From: Hexactinellida sp. DTS-2022
Lineage: Eukaryota > Porifera > Hexactinellida
Assembly (NCBI GenBank): GCA_028753945.1
Contig: JAPNXP010000005.1
Span: forward strand, 4,154,001 to 4,218,000
Direction of reading: 5' to 3'
DNA length: 64,000 bases
In this document: positions 21,493-33,260 of the stretch, one piece after another
How the letters are laid out: each line of letters opens with the position of its first letter
Position numbering within the stretch: position 1 is the stretch's first letter
The notes under the pieces: generated by a model
The model's database searches: none
What the model was told of the DNA's origin: nothing
Seen by the model: only the letters and a program-made list of their open reading frames with translations
Program-made: the position numbers and the translations under genes

Positions 21493-22060
21493 ACGAGCAC
21501 TTAGGTCTCGGTCGCTTTGCGACAGATCGGTACTACACACCTCAAGTTAACGGCTGCTGTGCGGCCTTACTCCTCACCATTTCTGCCATGGAAAATGGTA
21601 GAAAGGGACGTTATAAACATCTCTTTCTAATATTTCCATAGTTTGAACTTGTTTTTAATGTTAAAAATTTTTAAATGCAAATTCGTGTTTAGCATATGTA
21701 CTTCTCTACCTATAATGCCCGTTGAAAGCAAACTTCTAGGTTCATTTTGAATTTTCATTAAATTGTTTACCTTTTTTTGTGTAAACAACAACAATAAATA
21801 TTCATATTCTAAATTTATAATGCGAAATTCGTGTTCAGCATACTTGTTTACCTATAATACCTGTAGAAAGCTAACTTCTAGGTTCATTTTGAATTTTCAT
21901 TAAATTGTTTAATTTTGTGTAAACAACAACAATAAATATTCATATTAGAAATTTATAAATGCGAAATTCGAAAAACAGCATACTTATTTACCTATAATGC
22001 CCGTTGAAAGTTTGTTTTATCTCATGTGTATATAAATGCGGTTTCTATTCCCCCATCACT
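21493..22060. repeat. Family H hairpins plus 120-bp tandem repeat, copy 2
   Basis: Hairpins CGAGCACTTAGGTCTCG, GTCGCTTTGCGAC and GGCTGCTGTGCGGCC (21493-21570) are followed by the same CTAACTTCTAGG/GTGTAAACAACAAC tandem units as at 7200-7610. Both copies run into GCGGTTTCTATTCCCCCATC. This shows a composite repeat of about 560 bp. Confidence 0.75.
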
Positions 22061-22100
22061 TTAATACAATCCGGACAAACACACAAACAAACACATAAAC

Positions 22101-22428
22101 CATGGGTTTATCTAGGATTTTCGTGACTGACACTTTATTATGAAGGTAGAAATTTTCCGGTACCCTAGAGGTTTTAGCCTTATATAATACATATTCAGTA
22201 TATTCAATGATGCGGTATTATTTTAGGAGGTAAAACTGCTACGGTGCACAAACAGTTGTTTATCCAAACATTTCTGGAATCTGGACCATAAAATCTGGCC
22301 ATACACCTAGCACTTAATTAAGTGCCAACCTAGCACTTAAACCGAATCGAAAATCACGCACTTTTTGACAACAACTGATGCCTGGCTGGCTCCTTAAAGT
22401 GCCGGCCAGACACCTAGATAAACCCCTG
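22101..22428. mobile_element. Miniature element (CAGGGGTTTATCTAGG ends)
   Basis: The left end reads CATGGGTTTATCTAGG and the right end CCTAGATAAACCCCTG, inverted apart from point changes. Related ends are at 23086-23379 and 47857-48038, whose duplications point to hAT. No target duplication is readable here. Confidence 0.55.
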
Positions 22429-22496
22429 TAACTGCCTCCATCTGTCGGCGCACACCTAACTCTGCTCTCTCTCGTGGTAGGTGACCCAGGCACGTA

Positions 22497-22692
22497 GCTA
22501 CGGGGGGGCGAGGGGGGGGGCGACTGCCCCCCCAAAAGTACTTCTCGCTCCCCCCTCCCAAGAGAATTTAGGAAGTGTTCGTTATAGTAAATAGAGTGAT
22601 TCGTCCCCCATTGCCCCCCCCGACTCCCTGCACTTGCCCCCCACCAACATAAAACTTGCCCCTCTGAATTACATACTCTAGCTACGTGCCTG
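22497..22692. mobile_element. hAT-type miniature element (CAGGCACGTAGCTA ends)
   Basis: The ends CAGGCACGTAGCTA and TAGCTACGTGCCTG are inverted and flanked by the exact 8-bp duplication AGGTGACC (22489-22496 and 22693-22700). The interior is full of G and C homopolymers. Confidence 0.9.
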
Positions 22693-22849
22693 AGGTGACC
22701 ACCTACACCTTGTCACGTTAGGGTATAGTCCTGTGAACCGGAGGTAAATACTATCAATTCTAGCATCATTTCGTATGTATACTTGCTTTCGACAACAGGG
22801 GTATGTTTCCTTCTTTTGTTCACTGAGCAAGATATTAATTGCTGGGTCT

Positions 22850-23740
22850 TCCTAGAATGTTACGTTTGTTTCAGTAACCGAATGTGTTAGCTCCTCGCAC
22901 CAACGGATCTTATCTACAACCCATGTATGATCTGAATATTTGAGTCGAAGAATGGGGTTCTCAACGTACATAAATTTGAGGGCATTGTATTCAGCGAGTA
23001 GGCAAATAGAACACCAGAATTCTTTCTCTGACTTTATCTTGGATAACATGCATCGGAATATTTGTTTAGTGGTTTGTATTTCACGCAGGGGTATATCTAG
23101 GTGCCTGGCCGCACCTTTAAGTACCAGCCAGGTATCGGTTGAAGTTCCAAGTTGATTGCAGTGTGATTCTATTTAGGTGGTTCGAATTTCTGGTGGCACT
23201 TAATTTGGTGTTGAGCGTCTAGCCAGAATTCCTGAATTAACCCCTGTTTGGGTTCCGTAATTCCGCATCAGTCAATTTTAATGATCATAGTATATAATTT
23301 ACGACTAATACCTTTAGGATGCCTTAAAATTTACCTCCATTATAAAGTGCCGGCGAAGAAAATCCTAGAAAAACCCCTGATTCCACTTTAGGACTGTCCA
23401 TCACCTTGTGGGTTGTATGGAGACGATCTGTTATAAATTCCCACTCTCGAAAAGCGTACCTTATCTCCGTGCCATCAACGTTAGGTCCTTCGTCACTAAG
23501 AAAGATCTCAATGCCCGTGTCTTAGTATTCAGGAAGATTCCCGACCTTCAACGATTTATGGGATGTTTGGTCTACATGGGGGCAGTTAAACTTAAATCCA
23601 TTTCGAAAACACGTCAGTAATCTGGAGGAAATGTCGCTATCCTTTACCCAGGTTGTCATGAGCTGAGGATCTAGGCGTCTCATGGGGGTGGTTTCGTCCC
23701 ATCTCAGGGATACATCTGGAGGGAATTCTTCGTCTACCAT
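22850..23740 (-). pseudogene. Unrecognised coding relic split by a miniature element
   Basis: The minus strand reads coherently at 23740-23390 (with DPQLMTTWVKDSDISSRLLT and FLSDEGPNVDGTEIRYAF, one in-frame stop between) and again at 23049-22852 (with YVENPILRLKYSDHTWVVD). Amino-acid composition is protein-like. The insertion at 23086-23379 lies between the two parts. I do not recognise the family; the SDEGPNVDG string recalls an integrase block but the flanks do not fit. Confidence 0.35.
23086..23379. mobile_element. hAT-type miniature element (CAGGGGTATATCTAGG ends)
   Basis: Left end CAGGGGTATATCTAGG and right end CCTAGAAAAACCCCTG are inverted with a few mismatches. Flanks ATTTCACG and ATTCCACT match at 6 of 8 positions, consistent with a decayed 8-bp duplication. 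Confidence 0.65.
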
Positions 23741-24620
23741 GCGTACTGCAGTAGAGCCAGTGTTACCTCTACCGTACTGGCCAAGTGTCCTTCATGTCTA
23801 CCAGTTCCTACTGCAGGGCTCATCTACAGCTACTACCTTGTAGTGCCCCGTACTGTCAACCTACTTCCTTTCCCAAGGAAAGTGCTACCGTGGACTAGAT
23901 AACTATGACAAAGGTGTTATACAGTACTGGAATTGAATATTCCCAACTGTCACTAGAATATGAATTTTGTACTCCTAAAATATTTGTTTTGTATTACTCT
24001 ACGGGGATTTTCGGAAGTTTTCGCGCTCCTCAACGCAAACCTATCCCATTTTTTACGCCGCAATGGTCATTGGGGTGATGGTTCTCTCGATCCAGTAAAT
24101 TGTGTTTGTTCTTCGCACTTGTGGCAACACTGTAGAGCGAAAACTAATAGACCATCCCATGTGATGTTTCCTTCACGATAAACGTTGTAAGTTTAGTTCC
24201 ATGGTGTGCTTGTTGTGCATTATGGTAAGTTTCTCATAACTTCTGATAGCAAAATCTTCCTATCACGTATAAATACCATCAGAGATTGTTAAGTGTTGGC
24301 AGTTGTAGCATCTTCTGCTTTCATATCCGACTTCCAACACCTGATAGTGTAGGAATTTTATCGCCTGATCCTTTAATTATTATTTTTTGAATTCTCTCAT
24401 TGGATTGTGTTGCTTTCGTAGACAAAGTACCAAATATATTTTGTGTGCTGCTTTTTTATTTTTTATAGTCGTTGAATTCCGTAACATGGAGTTCCGAGCC
24501 AATTAGTCGATGTCACAGGCCGCATAGCGTCTATGCAATGGATTAGGCCCGAAGAAAAGTAAAATAAGTTTTAGGCGACCTTGAGAATCCTTGTGGGATA
24601 GGACGCCCCAGTGTTGCTTT

Positions 24621-24927
24621 CAGGGGCGGCGCCAGGAATCGAAGAACGGGTGGGCTGGGAATGCCGAAACTCTTAACGAGGGGGCCAGCGTACGCTTCAA
24701 ATTAACTTTTAATTATTTCGAGTAATAAGAATGACGTACAATTGCCAGAAAGACAAATAAACTTTAAAATATAAGCTATCGTACTCAAATTACAACTTTT
24801 TTGTCCAATTCAAAAGAATGCGCGAAGGCTTACCCAAATTACGAGGGGGCTCACCCAAAATTACGGGGGTCTCTCTATAATTACGGGGGGGCTTGAGCCC
24901 CCCGAATTTGGGCTGACGCCGCTACTG
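24621..24927. mobile_element. hAT-type miniature element (CAGGGGCGGCGCCAG ends)
   Basis: The ends CAGGGGCGGCGCCAG and CTGACGCCGCTACTG are inverted with two mismatches. The exact 8-bp duplication GTTGCTTT lies at 24613-24620 and 24928-24935. Internal units (TTACGGGGG-type) repeat. Confidence 0.9.
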
Positions 24928-24935
24928 GTTGCTTT

Positions 24936-25317
24936 AGATGTGTCGGTTTGAAGATAGAAACATTCCACCCAGTTTGGATATGCGAATATTAGTTGGGGTT
25001 CTGTCAGGTATCGTTTGAGAAGGGAGAAAGCTTAAGAACTGACTTGTCCCAATACCATTTGGTGTCCTGGCGTGTGATGCGTTTGATGAAAGTTAGTAAA
25101 ATAAGATTATAATGAAATAAAGTGCTAATATAATATCATGGAATTGTCTGGGAAGTCTAATATTTCAAAAATCAATTCTGTATTGACTCCAGAATCCATT
25201 TTACTGAAGTTAATCTTGATTATTTAGCTAATTAAGTGAACATTCCTCACTTTTAAATTCCTCTATTTGATTTGTATTAGTTAATATATATATATATTAG
25301 ATTATGTATCATCAATG
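24936..25317. other. Stretch without a gene
   Basis: AT-rich, with a short (TA)n run near 25282. No supported feature. Confidence 0.45.
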
Positions 25318-25392
25318 TGTATTGACAGCGCAGTTGGCAGTATACGGAGACTGCAAGCTACAGATAATGGGTTCGATATCCCGGTGTGACCA
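25318..25392 (+). repeat. tRNA-like block with pol III A/B boxes
   Basis: GCGCAGTTGGCAG (25328-25340) resembles an A box and GGTTCGATATCC (25370-25381) fits the B-box consensus at normal spacing. The T arm GGG-TTCGATA-CCC folds, and CTGCA lies where an anticodon loop would be. The D arm and acceptor stem do not pair, so this is a tRNA-derived SINE head or tRNA relic, not a working tRNA. Confidence 0.5.
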
Positions 25393-25394
25393 TG

Positions 25395-26734
25395 TTTTTA
25401 CTGTCCCGACTATACTATACTATAGTGGCACAGTTCTAATCTTACTGCTTTGGTACCGATTTTTGGACCGCATCCTCTCCACAGAACAGAGTTTTATTAA
25501 CTAAGAGCCCAAATTTCAGAGCAGGTGTCTAATGAGTTACAAATGTGCACGGTAAAAAAATCTATTAAAAATCGTGACCCCAGGTACACAGTGCAACTGG
25601 GGTCACGATTTTTGATAGAATCTTTTGGACACATTTTTGAACCTATTTAATAAGTTATAACTATTAATTGCCAATTGAAAGTGAAAGTGAAAATAAATTT
25701 AATTTAATTGAAAGTGAAAATGAAAGTGAGTTTTTCTATTTATACCTTGGACCCAAGGGCATCTATGTCATATGATATAATTAATTAAGTTAATGTTAAA
25801 AAAGGAACAATAAATAGTGCCCGAATATTCATTTATATGCATTCGATAGAGAATTGAATTCTACACCTTGTCACAGTACACGAATTTTCAAATTGCGCTT
25901 CGTTTGTGCCACTATTGAGTTGTAAATTTCGTTTGTTTACTAACACTTCAGTTCAATTGAAAGTGTTATATCTAATTCTATTGTTTTGACTCGTGATTAT
26001 TATATTGATCCAACTTGTGAGATCGAGTAGGCTTCTATTTTCTAATTGAAAACTAAGAATTTACATTCCATAACAACGACAGATTACGTATGTGATTATA
26101 TTTACTTCTGCGAGAATATTATTGTACTGTTAATATACTGACGTAATTAATTATAATTAATTCAGTCAGTATATGACTTATATAGATGCTTCCAATTTGT
26201 TTATTAGGGGTTATCGAGTGTGCGGAATTGAAATTTGATAGCCACATTAGTTTATTTAGTATTTATGACAAAATAATTTAACTTAATAATTGTGAGTTGA
26301 CATTGAAATTGGTGTTATATTATAAATAATATTAATAATTATTTATACTAATTAATTAAATATCATAAATCTCAGAGATTATAGAAGATAGAAACAAATT
26401 TCAAATTTATCAATTGATCCTTATGTCACATAACACCTCTACAAATGGGTCTTGACACCTTGAGCCTTGAGGTGATGATGACATCGTCAAAAAATGTGTT
26501 TTTACAATTTTATGAATTCTATTTTGCGAATGGGTTGGTTGGTGTTGGGTGATCACCCAACACGCACATAAAAAAGGCTGACTCATCACTTATTATATTC
26601 TACTGAAACTTGAATATCTTTGAAATGAAGTGAGCTAAAACGGAACTTCCAACTCACTAAGGGTCGTTGCCTTTTGAAACACCTTTCTGAAATAATTTAA
26701 CACCTTCATAGTGATGATGACATGCCGAAAAATA
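25395..26734. repeat. Repeat unit B, copy 1
   Basis: It begins near the palindrome CTATACTATAG and includes CCTCTCCACAGAACAGAG, AAAGGAACAATAAATAGTGC and TCTACACCTTGTCACAGTAC. The copy at 30690-31470 keeps these blocks in order; 34493-35172 is an inverted, more decayed copy. An insertion rich in GAAAGTGAAAG lies at 25660-25735. There is no coding sequence. Confidence 0.75.
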
Positions 26735-26858
26735 AGATCCCAAATTGCAGCTGTGCCGACAGCATGTTTCTTTGGAGGCACTATCAATAAACCACCATCA
26801 AAATATAGTGCCACCAAGGGAACATGCGTCGGCACAGCTGCAATTTTGGGTTTTTTAA
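26735..26858. mobile_element. Palindromic miniature element P, copy 1
   Basis: AATTGCAGCTGTGCCGACAG pairs with its complement near the other end, with TTTGGAGGCACTATCAATAA and CATCAAAATATAGTGCC in the middle. Copies lie at 31471-31580 and 34366-34492, each adjoining repeat unit B, plus a decayed one at 30503-30580. Confidence 0.8.
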
Positions 26859-29340
26859 ATATAAATCTGCGTGGTAATATTAAACCATCTTCCTCTCAAA
26901 GTCCAATTTGTAGCGAAAATTCATTTGTATCTGCGGACCACAAATTAGAGGCAATTTTATTGCGTTTCTTTCCTCAATTTAATATTTATAACTAATCCAT
27001 TCTGAGTTCTGATTTGTTTATGTATGTATCACAATGCAATTTTATTGAGAATTATGGTATATAAGTTATTCTCAAGGCCATTGGTAGCGGTCAGGCTGGC
27101 CAGACCATGGCCTGACCGCCTTTCAGATAAGTGACCCCATCCAATTCTCCCGAACCCGTTCCCCTGACCCCAAACACTGGATGAAGCCTTACGGCCTGAC
27201 CACAGTCGAAAGGTTTCCTACGGCCCTGATTCTCATAACTTATAGCTATTAGTTAATTAATAGCACAATAGATTATTGAAGGGTAGCTCGTTTCAACTAC
27301 ATCAAAAGATTAGCTCGTCAGCACAAATAAACACTCATACTATATTAAAATTGTAATTTAAACGTGTGGCTAGTAATTCATAAGTGATTCATTCATTCAG
27401 TTAACAAAATATAAATAAAATAATTACGAAGTAGGTATTTTTAGTTCTCATAATGGAAAAATACTCATTGCATAGCTTGGAAAGGAGTTAAATTGTATAT
27501 TAAATCCAGATGATTAACCTCGATTGCTGTGTGTTTGTGTGTTTGTAAGTCCGGATAGTATTAAATTGGTAGGGGAATAGAAGCCGCATTTATAATTGCT
27601 ATATAAACTATTAGTTTCTATAGAAATTATAAATTCGGTTTCTATACTTAGATAAGTATGCTAAACAAAAATAGCTAAACAATTATTGAAAATTAAATAA
27701 ATCAAGAGAATAGCTTCGAACAAGATCATAAGTCAGCAAGATGTGATTCCGAATTTTGCTTTCATAACTTTCATTATGAATATACTTTAGTATGATGTCT
27801 TTGTGACAAAATAGGTAACCAAGCTGTGATTATTGTCGGTATATAATTATACAGAAAATTAAATGACAAAATTAGTACAATAGATATAAAATGATTCAAT
27901 AAGTAGATTTCGAATATTGAATGGATAATTTTCGAATATATATATGTATTGTAGTTATTTAAAAGAATTCGTTTATATGAATGATCTGTAAGAAGCAACC
28001 AGAATACACATTTGTTATGTAACCTAAGAATGTCAGAGTACGTAATAGTTTACATGGTAATAACTGGAAATCTAGGGAATTTTTCTTGGTTAATTATGTC
28101 AGCAAACAGAAATGGGGATATCCAAATAGTTTGAATAGTATTTAATTACAGTTAACAATAATTTTGACTATTATCAAATACAAATACGTTATATGAAATG
28201 GAGATGAGTTCGACAGCTTAGAGAGGGAGATATTTACCTTACGATTGTAATATAGCACCTCAGAGATGGTCAATTTGAGTTTCAAGGCCAAATATCTAAC
28301 GTCAAAATAATCACCCACCAAGCAAGCAGTGTAGAAATGAATAATTATAGATGAGTTTAATTTATTTATAAATGCGTGAAAATCCCGGGCCAACTTTGAC
28401 CAATGTGTCACTAGTTTAGTTGCCGCTAGTTCATTGGGGAAAGGGTGTCATAATATTAAGGAATTCCGAATTTCTTCATAATATGACTAGTCGAATTATG
28501 TAGGTTCTACTGTATGTTAAATTAGTTAATAAAGGTACAAATGCATATGGGCCAGAGATTTACCCTTTCTAAATATGTTGAAATAAATTGTATTTGCAAA
28601 TAGATTTGGAAATTTCCAATAGTTTTTTTTAAAGAATTGAATACTAATTCTAATATTTTAATTTTGATGTGATTCAAATGTATAATGCATACATCCACGT
28701 ACGCTAAAAAAGTACTCAAGACATACAATACTTGTATTTATCAAATGTATCTGACCATAGACATCGCTCATGGAGGGTCAGAGGCCACTCCTGCTAGATC
28801 TCTGTGCCAAAATGAATTTATGGCCCATTTTTGTCATTAGGTTAGTGCGAATGTACGTATGTTCTATTTCCCTGCTACTTATGTACAAGGAGAATAGAGA
28901 TATTCTTAGTCAATTTGTCCATAAGGCCCGAAATTTGATTTTCATAAATGGATGATGCGAAAAAATTCGCATTCACGAGTATAATAATTTTGGATAAATG
29001 TTCACGCTATGCCCTTCCGATCAAGGTAAATGTATTCGTCGTATTGAAGTGACCTTTGCGTAGAATTGTAATCACTCAAACCTCTGAGATACGGGCACCT
29101 CCCTCAACCGGGCAGCCCTATAGGTGTGAAGCCAAGCAAAATATGTATTCATTTTACCATTAATGGAGTTTAATGACAAAATTATATAATATATCAAATA
29201 CATATCTATTATTATCCATAACCCGTTAAAAACATCAGTTTTTATTTTTGAATGAATCTAGAAAATATGGATTAGACACTTTGGGGTTGTACATGCACTA
29301 GCCAATGTATTTCTGAGATCCGGGCACCCTCCGGACGACA
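26853..29340. repeat. Repeat unit C, copy 1 (2.5 kb)
   Basis: This block recurs in the same orientation at 57762-60681 with high similarity throughout, from ATATAAATCTG to the CCGGGCACCCTCCGGACGAC end. It carries stems such as GGTCAGG...CCTGACC near 27090 and short ORFs that are not conserved in frame. No protein was recognised. The other copy differs by two clean insertions, so this copy is the uninserted reference. Confidence 0.85.
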
Positions 29341-29366
29341 GTGTCCGGATAAGGGAGGTTTGAGTG
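29073..29366. mobile_element. Miniature element (CACTCAAACCTC ends)
   Basis: The left end CACTCAAACCTCTGAGATAC and right end AAGGGAGGTTTGAGTG are inverted; a TA lies just beyond the right end. CGGGCACC words occur near both sides. It sits at the right edge of repeat unit C, whose other copy retains only its left part. Confidence 0.7.
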
Positions 29367-29458
29367 TACTATAAATAGAATACAAAAGCAATTTACTGAA
29401 CAGGAATAAAAATCTCCTTGTTAGTTTATTTACTATCTAGTACAAGAAAAACCCATAA

Positions 29459-29702
29459 TGGTGTCGGAGCCAGCAGTTTTCCCCGTGTCAGATGTACTCC
29501 CGGACTTGTGGCCCTAGAATCAGATGTCCCCCCAGACATGTGGCCCTAGGGTCAGATGTCCCCCTTAGGATCAGATGTCTTCCCTCAGAAACCTCACACT
29601 AGGGTCCCAGAACACTAAATTTTACAATGCACATCACTATAGTTTCATATTCTACATTTAAGTGCTGCATATCTTCCAATATCGATTTCTATCACTTTAG
29701 TT
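29459..29702. repeat. GGCCCTAGGGTCAGATGTCC minisatellite, copy 2
   Basis: Same GC-rich units and same CACACTAGGGTCCCAGAACA tail as at 19881-20190, ending near TTTAGTTTAGTAAC. Confidence 0.75.
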
Positions 29703-29936
29703 TAGTAACACTGATCCGGGGGGACACCCTAGGGTGAGTAGTCTTGTGGGGGATATCTGACCCTGAGGGAGATGGATCCCATCTTGAAATGGAAAATAGA
29801 GATTCACGTTGCGAATAGGTAAAATGAAACCTAGCATTCTTCAGTTCACCATATCAAATTTTATAAAAGTAGACTGTTAAATTCATTTCACTACCGAAAT
29901 CTCTACGATATCCAAATCAAATCCCAATACATGTAT

Positions 29937-30240
29937 ATGTATATGTTATGTCGATTTTGTCAAATAGTCGATTTTACAAAATCAACATCCAAAATGTCGA
30001 TTTTGTAAAATCAACATACTAACTTAAGTTAAATTTGAAAAATAGTTGATTTTATACAATCTACATTTTTAATTAGTTGATTTTGTAAAATCGACATTTC
30101 AGAATGTCGATTTTACAAAATCAACTAATTAGAAATATCGATTTTACAAAATCAACATTTCAGATTGTCGATTTTACATAATCAACTAATAAAATATATT
30201 GATTTTACAAAATTGACATTTGGATGTTGATGCTTTTGTC
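29937..30240. repeat. Palindromic satellite, TCGATTTTGTAAAATC type, copy 2
   Basis: Roughly ten near-palindromic units built on GTCGATTTTACAAAATCAAC alternate orientation. It starts with the same TATATGTTATGTCGATTTTG as the copy at 8774. Confidence 0.8.
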
Positions 30241-30502
30241 GAAATCGGAAAAATTTAAGAGGATAATCAACATTACCTAATCCTTACTTATATTAGTTTT
30301 TATTTCAAGTCCTTCTCCACTGTATTCCTGATACTCTATCTAATATTATTCACTACCTTACCTTTAGTAGTTGTACTCATTACTAATCTATTTCATTAGA
30401 AATACGAATAATTTCTCTTTATATTAATAAATAAATAACTATTTCCTTCAAATTTGTTGTAGTGCAAATACAGTACATGACCTGATTTAAATGATGCAAA
30501 AA

Positions 30503-30580
30503 ATCTAAAATTACAGCTGTGCCGACTGTATTGTATTTGGAGAATAAACAACTGCTACACAAGCACAATTTTAGATTTTT
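30503..30580. mobile_element. Palindromic miniature element P, decayed copy
   Basis: AAATCTAAAATTACAGCTGT faces an inverted partner ending AATTTTAGATTTTTT. It is shorter and more diverged than the other P copies. Confidence 0.5.
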
Positions 30581-30689
30581 TATGATTTAGTTTCCATTAA
30601 TCCATTGTGTGCAAATTTAAAGTTAAACAAAATCAGTGTCCAGAAGCCCATAGGGAATTATTGGTCGGCCAAACCCGAATTATGCTATT

Positions 30690-31470
30690 CATATGGTCTA
30701 TTTACTGTGCCGACTATACTATAGTATAGTGGCCCAGTTCTAATCTTACTGCCTTGGTTATTATTGGTCCGTATCCTCTCCACAGAACAGAGTTATATTT
30801 ACTAAGAACTGAAATTTTCAGGACAGGTGTCTCATGGGTTACAGATGTGTATCTGGGGTCACGATTTTTATTACATTTTTTTTACACATTTTTAAACCTG
30901 TTTAATGTTAGAAAAGGAACAATAAATGGTGCCCGAATATTTAATTTATTTGCATTCGATAGAGAATTAAATTCTACACCTTTTCACAGTGCACGAATTT
31001 TCAAATTGGGCTTCGTTTGTGCCACAATTGAGTTGCAAATTTCCTTTGTTTCTTAACACTTCAGTCTATTAAAAGTGTTAATACTAATTCCATTGTTTCA
31101 ACTTGTAATAATTATATTGATTTAACTTGTTAAATCTTACTCTATTGTTTCGACTTGCGATAAATATATTGATTTAACTTATAAATTCCAGCTCGTTTCT
31201 ATTTAATTGTAGTATTACTATACAATGGATTAAATAAAATAATATAATATAAGGAATTTGTTGACTCAACTCAACCAACCGTGGATAACATTGCTAAAAT
31301 AAATAACTAATAATATACTTTATTATCAGTACATAATGAATGAATGGCATTAAACTCTAGATGGTTTATGATAGAAACAAACTTCAAATTTATCTACATT
31401 TCCTTGTGACTCGGACCAATTAACAAATGGTTCTTGACACCCTGAGGCGTTGATGACTTGGCGAAAAAAT
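30690..31470. repeat. Repeat unit B, copy 2
   Basis: It starts at the palindrome CTATACTATAGTATAG and keeps the order of blocks seen in copy 1. Short ORFs (for example 30754-31056) are not shared in frame with copy 1. It ends at a copy of element P. Confidence 0.75.
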
Positions 31471-31580
31471 CCAAAATTGCAGCCTGTGTCGACAGCATGT
31501 TCCATGAGGCACTATCAATAAACACCAACGAAATATAGTGCCACCAAAGGAACATGCGTCGGCACAGGCTGCAATTTTTT
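31471..31580. mobile_element. Palindromic miniature element P, copy 2
   Basis: AAATTGCAGCCTGTGTCGAC at the left and GTCGGCACAGGCTGCAATTT at the right are inverted. It ends about 24 bases before the first ATG of the fucosyltransferase ORF, so it would lie in that gene's promoter or 5' UTR. Confidence 0.8.
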
Positions 31581-31603
31581 GCAACTAAATTAAACACTTA
31601 CTC

Positions 31604-32820
31604 TTGCACGTTATAGAGATGGTTCATGCTGTGTTTGTGTATATTTCCCTAATTTTCTTTTTCACACATGTGTATTCTATCAGAATACAAGTCAAACCGG
31701 AAATATTTCCACGCTATTGGCCGTACAAGGGGGATCTAAATTTCTCAAAAGATTGGTCCAAAGAGTGTGATGTTCCGTGTATGTGGACCGGCAATCCTGA
31801 TAATGTGGATGGAGTGTTCTATATCATTAAAAATAATCAAGATGCAAGCAGAGCGTTTAACAACAAGAAAATTGTTATCTCTATAGGGGGCTCTACCGAA
31901 GGGGGGCACTACTATGACCTACTTACCATTCGAGATTTCAAAAAACATTTCAATGCCAGTGCATTTCTGGATACAAGGTCAGATATACCCTGGCTAATGA
32001 AAGTTTCCAGCTATGAGGAGATGCAGAATGTTCCACGAATTCAGAATCCAATAATGAAGGCAGTTGCAGCAATATTCAATTGTGATTCTAGGAACAACCG
32101 AGAGACTATCATTTCGGAAATGAGTGAAATAGTCCCGAATGATATAATCGGAAACTGCATTAGGAATTCACCCTGGCCAATGTGTATGGACTTGCCATGT
32201 GAAAAGGAGGACGTTTTGAAGAGATACATTTTCTGTCTTGCATTTGAAAATGGTAATACGCCGGGTTATGTGACTGAGAAAATCCACCAATGTTTCCGGG
32301 CAGGGTCTTTGCCTGTGTACTACGGTACAACACATGTCTCCCGACTGGTGCCAACAGGGTCTTACATCGACATGAGAGATTTCGAGTCACACACTGCATT
32401 GGCAGAGTACATGGTATGATGGTCAGATTAATGGAGTTTGAAGCTCTCTACGATAGCTACTTTGAATGGAAGAAACGTCCTCTTGATCCAGGCTTCATCA
32501 GAAGGAACAAACCATTCTGGGACTATAGAGTTCAATGCAGAGTGTGTCGGTATGTTTGGGTGAAGCAAAGAGGTCTCTCTTGGGACAGGGTATTACAGAA
32601 TGCTACGGTCTACCGAAATACATCTCTTGACTTAGAGCGAGATCCATTATATACTGAAGAAACGAAAATTCCTACTTACAATGAAGCAAAAGAAGGAGGC
32701 GAACTGCAAAAATATTCTAAAATTTTACTGTTCTCTTGTTTAGCTCTGATTATCTTCTTCACCTTTGTTATTAGAGTGAAGCGCTCATTCCCATTTCGTA
32801 CCATGTGCAATTTCAGATGA
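31604..32820 (+). pseudogene. GT10 alpha-fucosyltransferase with one frameshift
   Basis: The first frame (31604-32419, 271 residues) opens with a hydrophobic signal-anchor at about 8-25 and carries the GT10 signature FENGNTPGYVTEK (214-226), followed by RAGSLPVYYGTTHVSRLVP and SYIDMRDFESHTALAEYM. In this family that block binds GDP-fucose and the enzyme adds alpha-1,3-type fucose in the Golgi. The frame then stops, and the expected continuation (FEALYDSYFEWKKRP) is read in a second frame to 32820. Near 32412 the word ATGGT occurs twice 8 bases apart, so an 8-base duplication can explain the break. The second frame ends in a hydrophobic segment (KILLFSCLALIIFFTFVIRV), an unusual C-terminal anchor. 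No introns are needed. It is either a recent pseudogene or a sequencing-error victim of a working gene. Confidence 0.8.
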
Positions 32821-33116
32821 ACTAATTTGTTTATATACTAACTTTCAGATGAACTAATTTGTTTATATACTAACTTTTTTAATTCATTAATATTATCTTC
32901 TAAACATTCGAATTGTTTGATCAAATTTATTAATTTCTAATAAATTTCATATTTTATCTCGTAGTTGTGAATTATGAGCGATCAAATGAATTTTCAGGCT
33001 TCTCAAAAAAAATGTGAGAATGAAGTCACAACTTTGCGAGTAGTTGGAAATTTCAGGTTGAGTCCTCAACTTGCATTAATATTGTCGGAGGCCAAAGGAT
33101 ACGCTTGTATGCCAAA
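32821..33116. other. 3' flank of the fucosyltransferase
   Basis: A 31-base segment containing CAGATGAACTAATTTGTTTA is duplicated in tandem at 32815-32876, just after the stop codon. AT-rich with no other feature. Confidence 0.5.
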
Positions 33117-33260
33117 ATCAGATCTGGAAACCGTGTAGGGGTTTATTTTTTGGAGCACCCTCAGATTTTGGGGAGCCCCCCCCCCCCAAATCTGTAAATT
33201 TAGAAATATGTTTGCCCCCCCCCACCCAAATTTGGGGAGACCCCCTCCAAATTAGAACTT
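33117..33260. repeat. C-tract-rich miniature element remnant
   Basis: CCCAAATCTG and CCAAATTTGGGGA words surround C runs of 9-14 bases. GGGGAGCCCC and GGGGAGACCCC words suggest inverted halves. The overlapping short minus ORF is repeat translation. Confidence 0.45.

Noticed and set aside
22314-22535. 73-residue minus ORF rich in Pro/Ser/Arg
   Set aside because: It crosses two miniature elements and a G/C run; no protein-like conservation.
23390-23560. Possible gypsy integrase fragment (SDEGPNVDG on minus)
   Set aside because: Only one block resembles integrase; flanking residues lack the HPQ/NG-x-x-E block and the core order, so it is left as an unrecognised coding relic.
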